From Tenacibaculum sp. M341 (GTDB lineage Bacteria; Bacteroidota; Bacteroidia; Flavobacteriales; Flavobacteriaceae): 64,000 bases of DNA. Under the pieces are notes generated by a model, which was not told the origin of the DNA, searched no databases, and saw nothing but the letters and a program-made list of their open reading frames with translations. Shown piece by piece: positions 54,470-64,000 of the stretch; positions within the stretch are counted from its first letter, which is position 1, and each line of letters starts with the position of its first letter. A program made the position numbers and the translations under genes. Location of the stretch: assembly GCF_004337695.1 (NCBI RefSeq), contig NZ_SJXJ01000021.1:1-64000 (forward strand), given 5' to 3'.

Positions 54470-55267
54470 ATGAACAAAGAATTGAATTTAAATAATAAGT
54501 ACCTATACTTTATCGTGATTTTTATTTTATCATTCAGTTCTAACTCTCAAGAAATATTTGTATTTAATATTCTTGAAAGAGAAGTTTCTTATAAATCTCT
54601 TGAGTATTTATTAGATGATTTTATACTTTACAGAAAAATATCAAAAGAACCTTTTTATAGTGACGAACAGTATTTGGTTAGAAAAACATGTTGTGGTGAG
54701 TGGGGAGGAGCTATTTGGTTTAAAAATAAAAGAACAGGAATAGAATATTCTTGTGCAGCTACCTGTCCAAAATCGATTAGTAAATATCAAGGTAAATATA
54801 TTGTTTCTACTTCTTTGAATCATGGCAGTGGAAGTTCAAGTATATTAGAGATTGTAGCTCCTGAAAAAATGGAAGTGTTTGTAAAACCTAAACCAAGAAA
54901 TGAAATATTTAAACCTCCTTATTACATATGGGAAATTCAACCTAAATCTCAAAAAGGAGTAAAAGAATTATGGAGTGATTACGGAGGTGTTATGATTTAT
55001 TTTAGTTTTCTTTATAAGGAAAAATTATATCATATAGTTGAAAAAGATGGTAAAACATATATTGCTATACTAAACGAAGAAAAACAAATGAAAATTTTAG
55101 ATAAAATATCAGACAAACGGATATGGAGTCATTATGATTTGATAAGATTAGGAGATAATCATATATTTCAGTTTTTAGGGCAACGATCTGTTATAAAGGG
55201 GTACATTGAAATTATAGATAATAATGTTAATTTAGTATGGTATTCGTTCCCTAAAAGAATGTATTAG
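54470..55267 (+). CDS. Exported protein of unknown function
   Basis: The protein has 265 residues. The N-terminus has a hydrophobic signal (YLYFIVIFILSFSSNSQ) after a short polar lead. The mature part has a Cys pair (KTCCGEWGGAIWF, CAATCPKS) and beta-rich repeats that look like a small propeller (KYIVSTSLNHGSGSSSILEI and similar). I do not recognise the family. It starts after the terminator of the preceding block. Confidence 0.65.
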   Translation: MNKELNLNNKYLYFIVIFILSFSSNSQEIFVFNILEREVSYKSLEYLLDDFILYRKISKEPFYSDEQYLVRKTCCGEWGGAIWFKNKRTGIEYSCAATCPKSISKYQGKYIVSTSLNHGSGSSSILEIVAPEKMEVFVKPKPRNEIFKPPYYIWEIQPKSQKGVKELWSDYGGVMIYFSFLYKEKLYHIVEKDGKTYIAILNEEKQMKILDKISDKRIWSHYDLIRLGDNHIFQFLGQRSVIKGYIEIIDNNVNLVWYSFPKRMY

Positions 55268-55331
55268 GTTGTAATTTATTCTTTTTTAAAGTAGTTAAAC
55301 TACAAATTTCATAGTCTCAAAAAACACTGTT

Positions 55332-56243
55332 TTAAGCCGAATACAAAATAAGAGCAACTCCAATCATTACGCCAGCAAGCGGAATTAATTTTTTTCGTTT
55401 GTTTTTCTCTTTAAATAGAATACCGCCAATTACTACAGCAATAATTAATTGACTTCTTTTAATAGCAGAAAGTAGCATAATTAAAGCTTCAGGATCTTGT
55501 AAAGCTTTAAAATAAAAGTAATCAGCAGTTTGTAGTAAAATTCCAACAGCAGGAATTGACCATCTCCATATAAAAGCTTTTCTTTTTTCAACTTTAGGAA
55601 ACCATATAATACTTAAAACAATCAATAAAATAAGAATACAATAAAAGCAAAACCAAAATTGTAAAGTTTGTGGATTTAAAGCAATTTTCTGAATTAAGAA
55701 CTTATCATATAATCCGCTTGAGGCACCTAAAAAAGTAGCGCCAATAATAGCATAAATCCATTTGTTTTTTTTGAAAACAATACCTTCTTTTTTTCCAACT
55801 TGTGAATATAAATACACCGAAAAAATAATCAAGAAAAAACCAATCCATTGCCAAAAATTAGGACGCTCATTATATAAAAAGATAGCACCTATAAAGGTGA
55901 AAAATGGTCCAGCAGAACGAATAGGAGTTACAATGGTAATAGGTAAATGTTTTAAAGCTTGATAAGCTAAAATCCAAGAAGAACACATAATCATCGATTT
56001 TATCAAAATAAAACCATGCTTTTCAATTGGAATATCTTCAATTAAAAATCCCATTTTTAAGGTTTGCTCAGGAAAAAATTGAGATCCAATGTAAAAGGGA
56101 AGTAATGTACATAAGCCAGCAATCAATGTACCTAAAAGTACTGGATATACTTCGTTGTTTTGTACCGCATGTTTTTTACATAAATTATGCAATCCTAAAA
56201 AAAGTGCAGCCAATAAGCCTAAATACATCCACATACCAAACAC
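55332..56243 (-). CDS. EamA/DMT-superfamily transporter
   Basis: The protein has 303 residues with ten membrane helices in two EamA halves. The first half contains AYQALKHLPITIVTPIRSAGP, the second LIMLLSAIKRSQLIIAVVIGGILF, the usual gating-helix pattern. It moves an unidentified small metabolite across the inner membrane. A promoter of Bacteroidota type precedes it. Confidence 0.85.
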   Translation of the reverse strand: MFGMWMYLGLLAALFLGLHNLCKKHAVQNNEVYPVLLGTLIAGLCTLLPFYIGSQFFPEQTLKMGFLIEDIPIEKHGFILIKSMIMCSSWILAYQALKHLPITIVTPIRSAGPFFTFIGAIFLYNERPNFWQWIGFFLIIFSVYLYSQVGKKEGIVFKKNKWIYAIIGATFLGASSGLYDKFLIQKIALNPQTLQFWFCFYCILILLIVLSIIWFPKVEKRKAFIWRWSIPAVGILLQTADYFYFKALQDPEALIMLLSAIKRSQLIIAVVIGGILFKEKNKRKKLIPLAGVMIGVALILYSA

Positions 56244-56261
56244 GTATAAAAATTAAAGCTG

Positions 56262-56295
56262 CAAAACTACTAATTTAATCATCTTGTAAAAGCAA
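56262..56295 (-). promoter_or_regulatory. Promoter of the EamA transporter gene
   Basis: On the minus strand TTG (56293-56295) and TAGTTTTG (56262-56269, exact TAnnTTTG) are 23 bases apart. The start codon lies 18 bases further. Confidence 0.5.
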
Positions 56296-56316
56296 AATAA
56301 AAAATATTAATAAGGA

Positions 56317-57252
56317 TTATAGAGGTTTTAAAACAGTAAACTCACCAGAAACAGGAAGATGTTTAGAAGTTGCTTTTAGAATCACTTTTTTTAATTCTCT
56401 CAATAGTTTTTTCTTTACAAAGAATTTATTAGTAACTAAACCTACATTTCTAGCAGGCACAGGAAATTTAAATTCAACTAAACGCTTTTGGTGTTTTTCA
56501 GGCAAATCTATGGCAGCTAATAAAGGAAGAATGGTCATTCCTTTTCTTGTTTCGGTAACGCGTAATAAACTGTCCATAGAGCCAGATTCAAATTCGAAGT
56601 TGATGTTAGATTTTAAAACTTGGCTAGAGAGATCACAAATTCTTTGTACCTGTGTTCTTAAACAATGTCCTTCTTGTAAAAGACATAATTTTGAATAATC
56701 TAAATTGTTTACTGAAACTTTAGAGTTTGCAATTTCACCACTACAATCGTACAATAAAAAAGGTTCAGAATATAAATTGATTTCATTCAAAGAATTATCC
56801 TCTAAAGGCAAAGCTAAAATTCCAATATCTAAAGTTCTATTTTTAATACTTTTTTTAATATTAGAAGTAGTCATTTCTTTTACAATGATTTTTACCTTCG
56901 GGAATAAACTTGCAAAATCAGTTAAAAATAATGGAAGTAAATAAGGAGCTATCGTTGGAATGATACCAATACTTAGCTCACCTAACATTTCTCCTTTTAG
57001 TTCTTGTGTTAAATTTTTTAATGAATCAATTTCATTTAAAATAATTCTTAATCTGTCTATAATTTGTTTTCCTTCAGAAGTTATGGAAACAGGTTTTGTT
57101 TTTCTATTGAAAATTTTAATACCTATTTCGTCTTCAAACCTACGAATCATGGTGCTTAATGTAGACTGTGTTACAAAACATTTTTCTGCGGCAGCTTCAA
57201 AATTCTTTAAATCGACAACTGCTAATACGTACTGGAATTGCTGTATGTTCAT
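56317..57252 (-). CDS. oxyR: Peroxide-sensing LysR-family activator OxyR
   Basis: The 311-residue protein has a LysR winged helix (FQYVLAVVDLKNFEAAAEKC, TQSTLSTMIRRFEDEIGIKIF) and a regulatory domain. The two redox cysteines of OxyR are present, C197 and C206 in GHCLRTQVQRIC, spaced as in E. coli (C199/C208). It is divergent from katG over a 106-base gap, the standard arrangement for an activator of catalase-peroxidase. An extra cysteine, C190, stands nearby. Confidence 0.92.
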   Translation of the reverse strand: MNIQQFQYVLAVVDLKNFEAAAEKCFVTQSTLSTMIRRFEDEIGIKIFNRKTKPVSITSEGKQIIDRLRIILNEIDSLKNLTQELKGEMLGELSIGIIPTIAPYLLPLFLTDFASLFPKVKIIVKEMTTSNIKKSIKNRTLDIGILALPLEDNSLNEINLYSEPFLLYDCSGEIANSKVSVNNLDYSKLCLLQEGHCLRTQVQRICDLSSQVLKSNINFEFESGSMDSLLRVTETRKGMTILPLLAAIDLPEKHQKRLVEFKFPVPARNVGLVTNKFFVKKKLLRELKKVILKATSKHLPVSGEFTVLKPL

Positions 57253-57310
57253 AATTACAAATATAATATTTACATTATAGATGTTGTGTTAGATAATATC
57301 GTTTTTATAA

Positions 57311-59635
<2,325 letters not shown>

Positions 59636-59654
59636 AATTATAAAGTAACAAGCA

Positions 59655-59690
59655 ACAAAAAACTCATTACAATTTGTAATGAGTTTTTTT
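59655..59690. terminator. Bidirectional terminator between katG and ndk
   Basis: ACTCATTACAA pairs with TTGTAATGAGT, flanked by A residues on the left and T residues on the right, between the convergent genes. Confidence 0.8.
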
Positions 59691-59713
59691 ATATTGTAAA
59701 AAATATGTTCTAA

Positions 59714-60133
59714 TTAAAACATTTCTCTACCAGAAAAGTGGAAGTTACCTTCGATAGCAGCATTCTCATCAGAATCAGAACCGTGAACAGCGTTCTCACC
59801 AATAGAAGTAGCATATAATTTTCTGATAGTTCCTTCAGCAGCTTCAGCAGGATTAGTAGCTCCAATTAAAGTTCTGAAATCTTCAACAGCGTTATCTTTT
59901 TCTAAGATAGCAGCAACAATAGGACCACGAGTCATAAACTCTACTAACTCACCAAAGAAAGGACGCTCTTTGTGAACTCCGTAAAAAGTTTCAGCATCTC
60001 TTGTAGTCATTTGTGTTTTTTTCATTGCTACAATTCTAAATCCAGCTGCATTAATTTTTTCTAAAATAGCACCAGTATGTCCATTTTCAACAGCATCTGG
60101 TTTAATCATTGTAAAAGTTCTATTTGTTGCCAT
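59714..60133 (-). CDS. ndk: Nucleoside diphosphate kinase
   Basis: The enzyme equilibrates NDP and NTP pools through a phospho-histidine. The protein has 139 residues, with the opening [14 protein letters not shown] and the active-site His in [15 protein letters not shown]. It is of normal family length. It has a well-formed promoter and stands alone. Confidence 0.95.
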   Translation of the reverse strand: MATNRTFTMIKPDAVENGHTGAILEKINAAGFRIVAMKKTQMTTRDAETFYGVHKERPFFGELVEFMTRGPIVAAILEKDNAVEDFRTLIGATNPAEAAEGTIRKLYATSIGENAVHGSDSDENAAIEGNFHFSGREMF

Positions 60134-60162
60134 TATGTGCGTTTCTTAATTATAATTTCGCG

Positions 60163-60192
60163 CAAAAATACGTTTTTTAATGTTATTAGCAA
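60163..60192 (-). promoter_or_regulatory. Promoter of ndk
   Basis: On the minus strand TTG (60190-60192) and TATTTTTG (60163-60170, exact TAnnTTTG) are 19 bases apart, 29 bases before the start codon. The rest of the 328-base gap to 60461 is AT-rich and shows no gene. TATCTTCG at 60448-60455 may be the downstream element of a near-leaderless promoter for nrnA. Confidence 0.6.
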
Positions 60193-60461
60193 GTTAAGCT
60201 TATATTGTTGAAGTTTCCTAACCTGTTTTTAGTAGTGAAATTTTAAGGTAATTAATACAATATCAATTACAATATATTTTAAGATTCTCTGTTAAACAGA
60301 GGTAATAATAAATTAATTACTTAAGAGTTTAATTGATTGAAAAATGAAGTATTAAACGTATGTCTGAGAGCTTAAAAAAAGCAAACAAAACCATAACCTA
60401 AGTTAACAAAATCAATATTAATAAATTTTTAAAAGAATATTAAATTGTATCTTCGCCGCGT

Positions 60462-61490
60462 ATGATTTTAAAGAACTTTAAAGAACTTTCTGAATATCTG
60501 AAAGTACCTAGAAATATAGTAATAATTGGGCATAGAAATCCAGATGGTGATGCGTTAGGGTCAACACTTGGATTGAAACATTATTTTGATAAAAAAGGAC
60601 ACAAAACTCAAGTATTAATGCCTAATGAATATCCTGATTTTTTACATTGGATTCCTGGCTCAAAAACAGTATACAGATTTGATCGTCAGAACAACCAATG
60701 TGTAAAAGCATTATCAAAGTCGGATATTATTTTCTTACTAGATTTTAATGCATTACACAGAGTGGGTGATGATATGAAAAATACTTTAGAAAAGTATGAG
60801 AATGATTTTGCATTGATAGATCATCATCAACAACCAGATGATTTTACGTATATGTATTCAGATACCTCAATGTCATCTACTTGTCAAATGGTGTATAATT
60901 TCATAGAAATGTTTGATGATTTGGATTTAATAGATGAGGATACAGCTACTTGTTTATATACAGGTATTATGACGGATACAGGATCTTTTAGATTTAGATC
61001 TACAACAAGTAGAACCCACAGAATTATAGCTGATTTAATAGATAAAGGAGCAAAAAACGATAGAATACATAGCAATATATATGATTCAAATTCTCATAGT
61101 AGATTGTTATTATTAGGACAGGCGTTGACCAATTTGAAAATTTACCCAGAATATAAAACAGCTTTCATTACTTTATCTCAAAACGAAAAGGATGAAAATA
61201 ATTATGAAAAGGGTGATACCGAAGGGGTAGTGAATTACGCATTATCTTTAAAGGGAATTATTTTTGCAGTTATTTTTATTGAAGATAGAGAGCAAGGAAT
61301 TGTAAAAATATCTTTTAGATCTAAAGGAACTTTTTCTGTAAATAAATTTGCAAGAAGTCATTTCAATGGAGGAGGACATGATAATGCTGCTGGAGGTAAG
61401 TCAAATCTTTCATTAGACGATACAGTAGCTAATTTTATATCTTTATTACCTAATTATAAACAAGAATTATTAGCGTCTTATGAAGAGTAG
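60462..61490 (+). CDS. Bifunctional oligoribonuclease / PAP phosphatase NrnA-like (DHH family)
   Basis: The 342-residue DHH phosphoesterase cleaves short RNA oligomers or pAp. Motifs are IIGHRNPDGDALGS, FLLDFN, the DHH core LIDHHQQPDD, GIMTDTGSFRF and the DHHA1 signature HFNGGGHDNAAGG. The nrnA-type name rests on family similarity. The gldI start lies 11 bases inside its 3' end, so the two genes are coupled. Confidence 0.88.
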   Translation: MILKNFKELSEYLKVPRNIVIIGHRNPDGDALGSTLGLKHYFDKKGHKTQVLMPNEYPDFLHWIPGSKTVYRFDRQNNQCVKALSKSDIIFLLDFNALHRVGDDMKNTLEKYENDFALIDHHQQPDDFTYMYSDTSMSSTCQMVYNFIEMFDDLDLIDEDTATCLYTGIMTDTGSFRFRSTTSRTHRIIADLIDKGAKNDRIHSNIYDSNSHSRLLLLGQALTNLKIYPEYKTAFITLSQNEKDENNYEKGDTEGVVNYALSLKGIIFAVIFIEDREQGIVKISFRSKGTFSVNKFARSHFNGGGHDNAAGGKSNLSLDDTVANFISLLPNYKQELLASYEE

Positions 61491-62013
61491 TTTTTATTTT
61501 TTTGCAATTTATGTGTTTCTTTTTTGTTCATGTGCTGAACCTAAAGTGCGTAGACCAAAACAACATTCTACAACTTCTTTTTACAAAGAAGTAATTGATC
61601 AGAATAAAAAATTGAATGCATTAGAAAAACAAAAAATAGAAAATCTATTATCTAAAGATACTTTGAATACCTATTATAGTTCTCCAAATGGATTTTGGTA
61701 CACCTATAATCAAAAAGATTCTACAAATGTGAATAAGTCTCCTGTAAGCGGCGATTTGATTACTATTTCGTTTGATATAAAAGATATAACTAATAATGTA
61801 TTGTATGAAAATAGAACCGTAGATTACAAAGTAGATAAAGAAGACTTTATACCAGCATTACAAGAAGGAGTGAAGTTAATGAAGGAAGGAGAACAGGTAA
61901 CTTTTGTTATACCTTCTTACAGGGCTTTTGGAGTTACAGGTGATGGTAATAAAATAGGTATCAATCAAACGATAAAAAGCACTTTAACTTTACAGAAAAT
62001 TAAAGAAGAGTAA
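61480..62013 (+). CDS. gldI: Gliding-motility lipoprotein GldI-like, FKBP-type prolyl isomerase
   Basis: The 177-residue protein has a lipoprotein signal with lipobox in FLFCSCAEP. The FKBP domain (about 70-175) has GDLITISFDI, FIPALQEGVKLMKEGEQV and VIPSYRAFGV. In gliding Flavobacteria, GldI is one of the lipoproteins needed for motility and type IX secretion, which agrees with the T9SS cargo at 40664. The name rests on this architecture and on the coupling to the DHH gene. Confidence 0.83.
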   Translation: MKSSFYFFAIYVFLFCSCAEPKVRRPKQHSTTSFYKEVIDQNKKLNALEKQKIENLLSKDTLNTYYSSPNGFWYTYNQKDSTNVNKSPVSGDLITISFDIKDITNNVLYENRTVDYKVDKEDFIPALQEGVKLMKEGEQVTFVIPSYRAFGVTGDGNKIGINQTIKSTLTLQKIKEE

Positions 62014-62199
62014 AGAAAAGTGTCTATAATTCACAAAGAAGTGAAGAAAAGTATTATGATTTCTTGTTTTTTTATTACAAAGTATTAGAAAAAAAATAAT
62101 TTAAACTTTAAAGAATGTAAAAAAACATAGAAACTGTTACATTTGTCACTTTAATCATAAACTAACGATACGTTAATAAATATAAAATAATCAAAATAA

Positions 62200-62985
62200 A
62201 TGAAAATCAATAAGTTTTTAGCCGTAGCTGTACTAGGTGTTTCAGCTGTAGCATGTAACAACGGTGGTACGGGGTTAACTAAAAAGAAAAGTTTAGAGAC
62301 AAATATTGATTCTGTAAGTTATGCGGTAGGTTTAAGTACAGGAATGAGAATGAAGTCTGATCCTATAGCTAAAGATTTAGATCTTGATGTGTATTTACAA
62401 GGTTTCATGAATGGAGTAGATTCTACAGAGTTTTTACTTGATCCTAGCAAAACTGAAGGTATTATGAGAGCTTACTTCCAAAAAAAGCAAGCTGAAATAA
62501 TGAAGCAGCGAGAGGAAGAAGCTAAAAAGAAAACCGAAAAGGAATACGGTGATTACAAGAAAGAAAACGAGAAGTTTTTAGTTGATAACAAAACTAAAAG
62601 TGGAATTATTACTACTGAAAGTGGATTACAATATCAAGTAATTAAAGAAGGTAACGGAGAGAGTCCAAAAGCTACAGATAGAGTAAAAGTACATTACCAT
62701 GGTACTGTAATTGACGGTACTGTTTTTGATAGTTCTGTTGATAGAGGAACTCCTTCTGAATTTGGAGTAAATCAAGTTATCAAAGGATGGATTGAAGGTT
62801 TACAGTTAATGAAGCCAGGAGCAAAGTATAAGTTCTTTATTCCTCAAGAATTAGCATATGGTTATCAGGGAAGATTACCTAAAATTAAACCATTTTCTAC
62901 ATTAATTTTTGATGTTGAATTAATTGAAATTAAAGAAGCGGCTAATACTAACGGGCATTCAGCAGGAGACGGTCACGGTCACTAA
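62200..62985 (+). CDS. FKBP-type peptidyl-prolyl isomerase lipoprotein (Mip/FkpA-like)
   Basis: The 261-residue protein has a lipoprotein signal ([13 protein letters not shown]). An N-terminal dimerisation domain ([14 protein letters not shown] ... [20 protein letters not shown]) is followed by an FKBP domain with [38 protein letters not shown] and LAYGYQGR. The tail is His-rich ([10 protein letters not shown]) and might bind metal. It folds envelope proteins. It lies between gldI and another isomerase. Confidence 0.9.
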   Translation: MKINKFLAVAVLGVSAVACNNGGTGLTKKKSLETNIDSVSYAVGLSTGMRMKSDPIAKDLDLDVYLQGFMNGVDSTEFLLDPSKTEGIMRAYFQKKQAEIMKQREEEAKKKTEKEYGDYKKENEKFLVDNKTKSGIITTESGLQYQVIKEGNGESPKATDRVKVHYHGTVIDGTVFDSSVDRGTPSEFGVNQVIKGWIEGLQLMKPGAKYKFFIPQELAYGYQGRLPKIKPFSTLIFDVELIEIKEAANTNGHSAGDGHGH

Positions 62986-63001
62986 ATAAAAAAACAAATC
63001 A

Positions 63002-63040
63002 AAAGACATTAACAAAACCCTTTGTTAATGTCTTTATTTT
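63002..63040 (+). terminator. Terminator after the FKBP lipoprotein gene
   Basis: AAAGACATTAACAAA pairs perfectly with TTTGTTAATGTCTTT around ACCC and runs into T-rich sequence. It lies only 12 bases before the start of the next gene. Confidence 0.8.
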
Positions 63041-63051
63041 TTACCTCAACC

Positions 63052-64000
63052 ATGAAATCAATAAAATTTATAATTTTAATAGCAGTACTTATCGTTTCTT
63101 GTAAGTCTGCAAAATACCCAGATTTATCAGAAGGTCTGTACGCAGATATTCAAACTAATAAAGGGGATATTTTAATTCAGTTACACGCAGAAGAAGTTCC
63201 TATGACAGTAGCAAATTTTGTTTCTTTAGCTGAAGGAAGTAATCCAAAAGTAACAGATTCATTAAAAGGAAAACCTTATTACGATGGTATAAAGTTTCAT
63301 AGAGTAATTAAAGATTTTATGATTCAAGGAGGAGATCCTACAGGAACTGGAAGAGGTAGTGCAGGATATCGTTTTGATGATGAATTTCCTTTAGATGAAA
63401 CAGGAAAGTTAATTTATAAGCACGATTCAAAAGGTATTTTATCTATGGCCAATTCTGGACCAGGAACAAATTCATCACAGTTTTTTATTACGCATAAAGA
63501 AACTCCTTGGTTAGATGGTAAGCATTCTATTTTTGGAAAAGTAAAATTAGGTCAAAATATTGTTGATACTATTGTAAAAGGAGACTACATTAATAAAGTA
63601 GAAATTATTAGAGTAGGAAATAAGGCAAAAAAATTCAATGCAGCTGAAGTTTTTTTGCAGGAAATAGGAAATGCTGAGCAAAGAGAGAAAGAAAGAAAAG
63701 AAAAGATAGCATTAGCAAAAGAGAACATTAAAAAAGATTTAGGGTACTACGGATCTACAACTACAAGTTCAGGTTTAAAAGTATTAAAATTACAAGAAGG
63801 TAAAGGAAAAGAAGTGAATCCTGATTTACCTACAACAGTTCATTATACTTTATTTGATGACTTAGGAAACAAAATAGCATCTAGTTTAGATGGAAATAAA
63901 CCTTTTACTTTTGTAATTAATGATCCTAATCTTCCTTTAATTGCAGGTTGGAAAGAAGGAGCTAAAATGTTACGTGAAGGTGAAAAGGCTCGTTTATTTA
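63052..64000 (+). CDS. Cyclophilin-FKBP fusion prolyl isomerase lipoprotein (partial, runs off the window)
   Basis: The frame is open from ATG 63052 to the window edge (316 codons). A lipoprotein signal (AVLIVSCKSAKY) comes first. A cyclophilin domain (about 25-190) follows, with KFHRVIKDFMIQGGDPTGTG, MANSGPGTNSSQFFIT and LDGKHSIFGKV. After a charged linker (about 195-235) an FKBP-like domain starts (VHYTLFDDLGNKI, GWKEGAKMLREGEKARL). Two isomerase folds on one periplasmic lipoprotein is a known Bacteroidota arrangement. Confidence 0.87.
   Translation, partial: MKSIKFIILIAVLIVSCKSAKYPDLSEGLYADIQTNKGDILIQLHAEEVPMTVANFVSLAEGSNPKVTDSLKGKPYYDGIKFHRVIKDFMIQGGDPTGTGRGSAGYRFDDEFPLDETGKLIYKHDSKGILSMANSGPGTNSSQFFITHKETPWLDGKHSIFGKVKLGQNIVDTIVKGDYINKVEIIRVGNKAKKFNAAEVFLQEIGNAEQREKERKEKIALAKENIKKDLGYYGSTTTSSGLKVLKLQEGKGKEVNPDLPTTVHYTLFDDLGNKIASSLDGNKPFTFVINDPNLPLIAGWKEGAKMLREGEKARLF

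Overview
The window looks like a chromosome segment from a marine-type member of the Flavobacteriaceae (Bacteroidota), possibly close to Tenacibaculum; the genus cannot be fixed from this sequence alone. The evidence is the strongly AT-rich base composition, a T9SS sorting-domain protein (40664-43924), a GldI-type gliding lipoprotein (61480-62013), a HmuY/TonB receptor pair, a dnaX product without the zinc-finger cysteines, and promoters of the Bacteroidota type (TTG, about 19-23 nt, TAnnTTTG), for example ahead of 6466 and ndk. I see no rRNA, tRNA or CRISPR array.

Layout. 1-4631: a possible transposase start at the left edge, a LytTR response regulator with a TPR sensor kinase, and an acyl-CoA carboxylase beta subunit. 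4859-9581: a scrambled accessory patch. It holds two decayed copies of the 3' end of the glyoxylate regulator (the intact gene is at 10970-12454), a broken copy of an AraC gene carrying a 562-bp IS200-type element, a secreted orphan protein and the intact AraC regulator. 9692-15991: a DJ-1/PfpI protein and the glyoxylate shunt (regulator, aceB, aceA), with a palindromic operator between the divergent genes. 16260-20062: small orphan genes around phzF, arranged as two cassettes that share the same 5' and 3' borders. 20182-28375: esterase, VOC protein, a frameshifted aminotransferase, a membrane protein, PBP1C, a DUF4184-like gene broken by an amber codon, and an RlmI-type rRNA methyltransferase.

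28534-43924: a CPA antiporter with an RCK domain, two tandem Kelch-repeat paralogues, dnaX, a likely heme-uptake locus (DUF6607-like, TonB receptor, HmuY), exported MsrA, and a large T9SS-secreted protein. 44188-54388: a co-directional block of membrane, coiled-coil, AAA+ and Nudix genes interrupted by two four-helix-bundle (S23-type) genes with flanking inverted repeats. This is the best candidate here for an undescribed multi-protein system. 54470-64000: an orphan secreted protein, an EamA transporter, oxyR divergent from a lipoprotein-type katG, ndk, then nrnA, gldI, an FKBP lipoprotein and a cyclophilin-FKBP fusion cut by the window edge.

Functional themes. Acetate and fatty-acid carbon use: regulator, aceBA, and perhaps the acyl-CoA carboxylase. 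Peroxide and oxidation defence at the envelope: OxyR, KatG, MsrA. Heme capture: TonB receptor and HmuY. Envelope folding and gliding: three peptidyl-prolyl isomerases. Genome plasticity is concentrated at 4.8-8.7 kb and 16.2-20.1 kb, with nonsense or frameshift lesions near 8.0, 21.5 and 26.9 kb.
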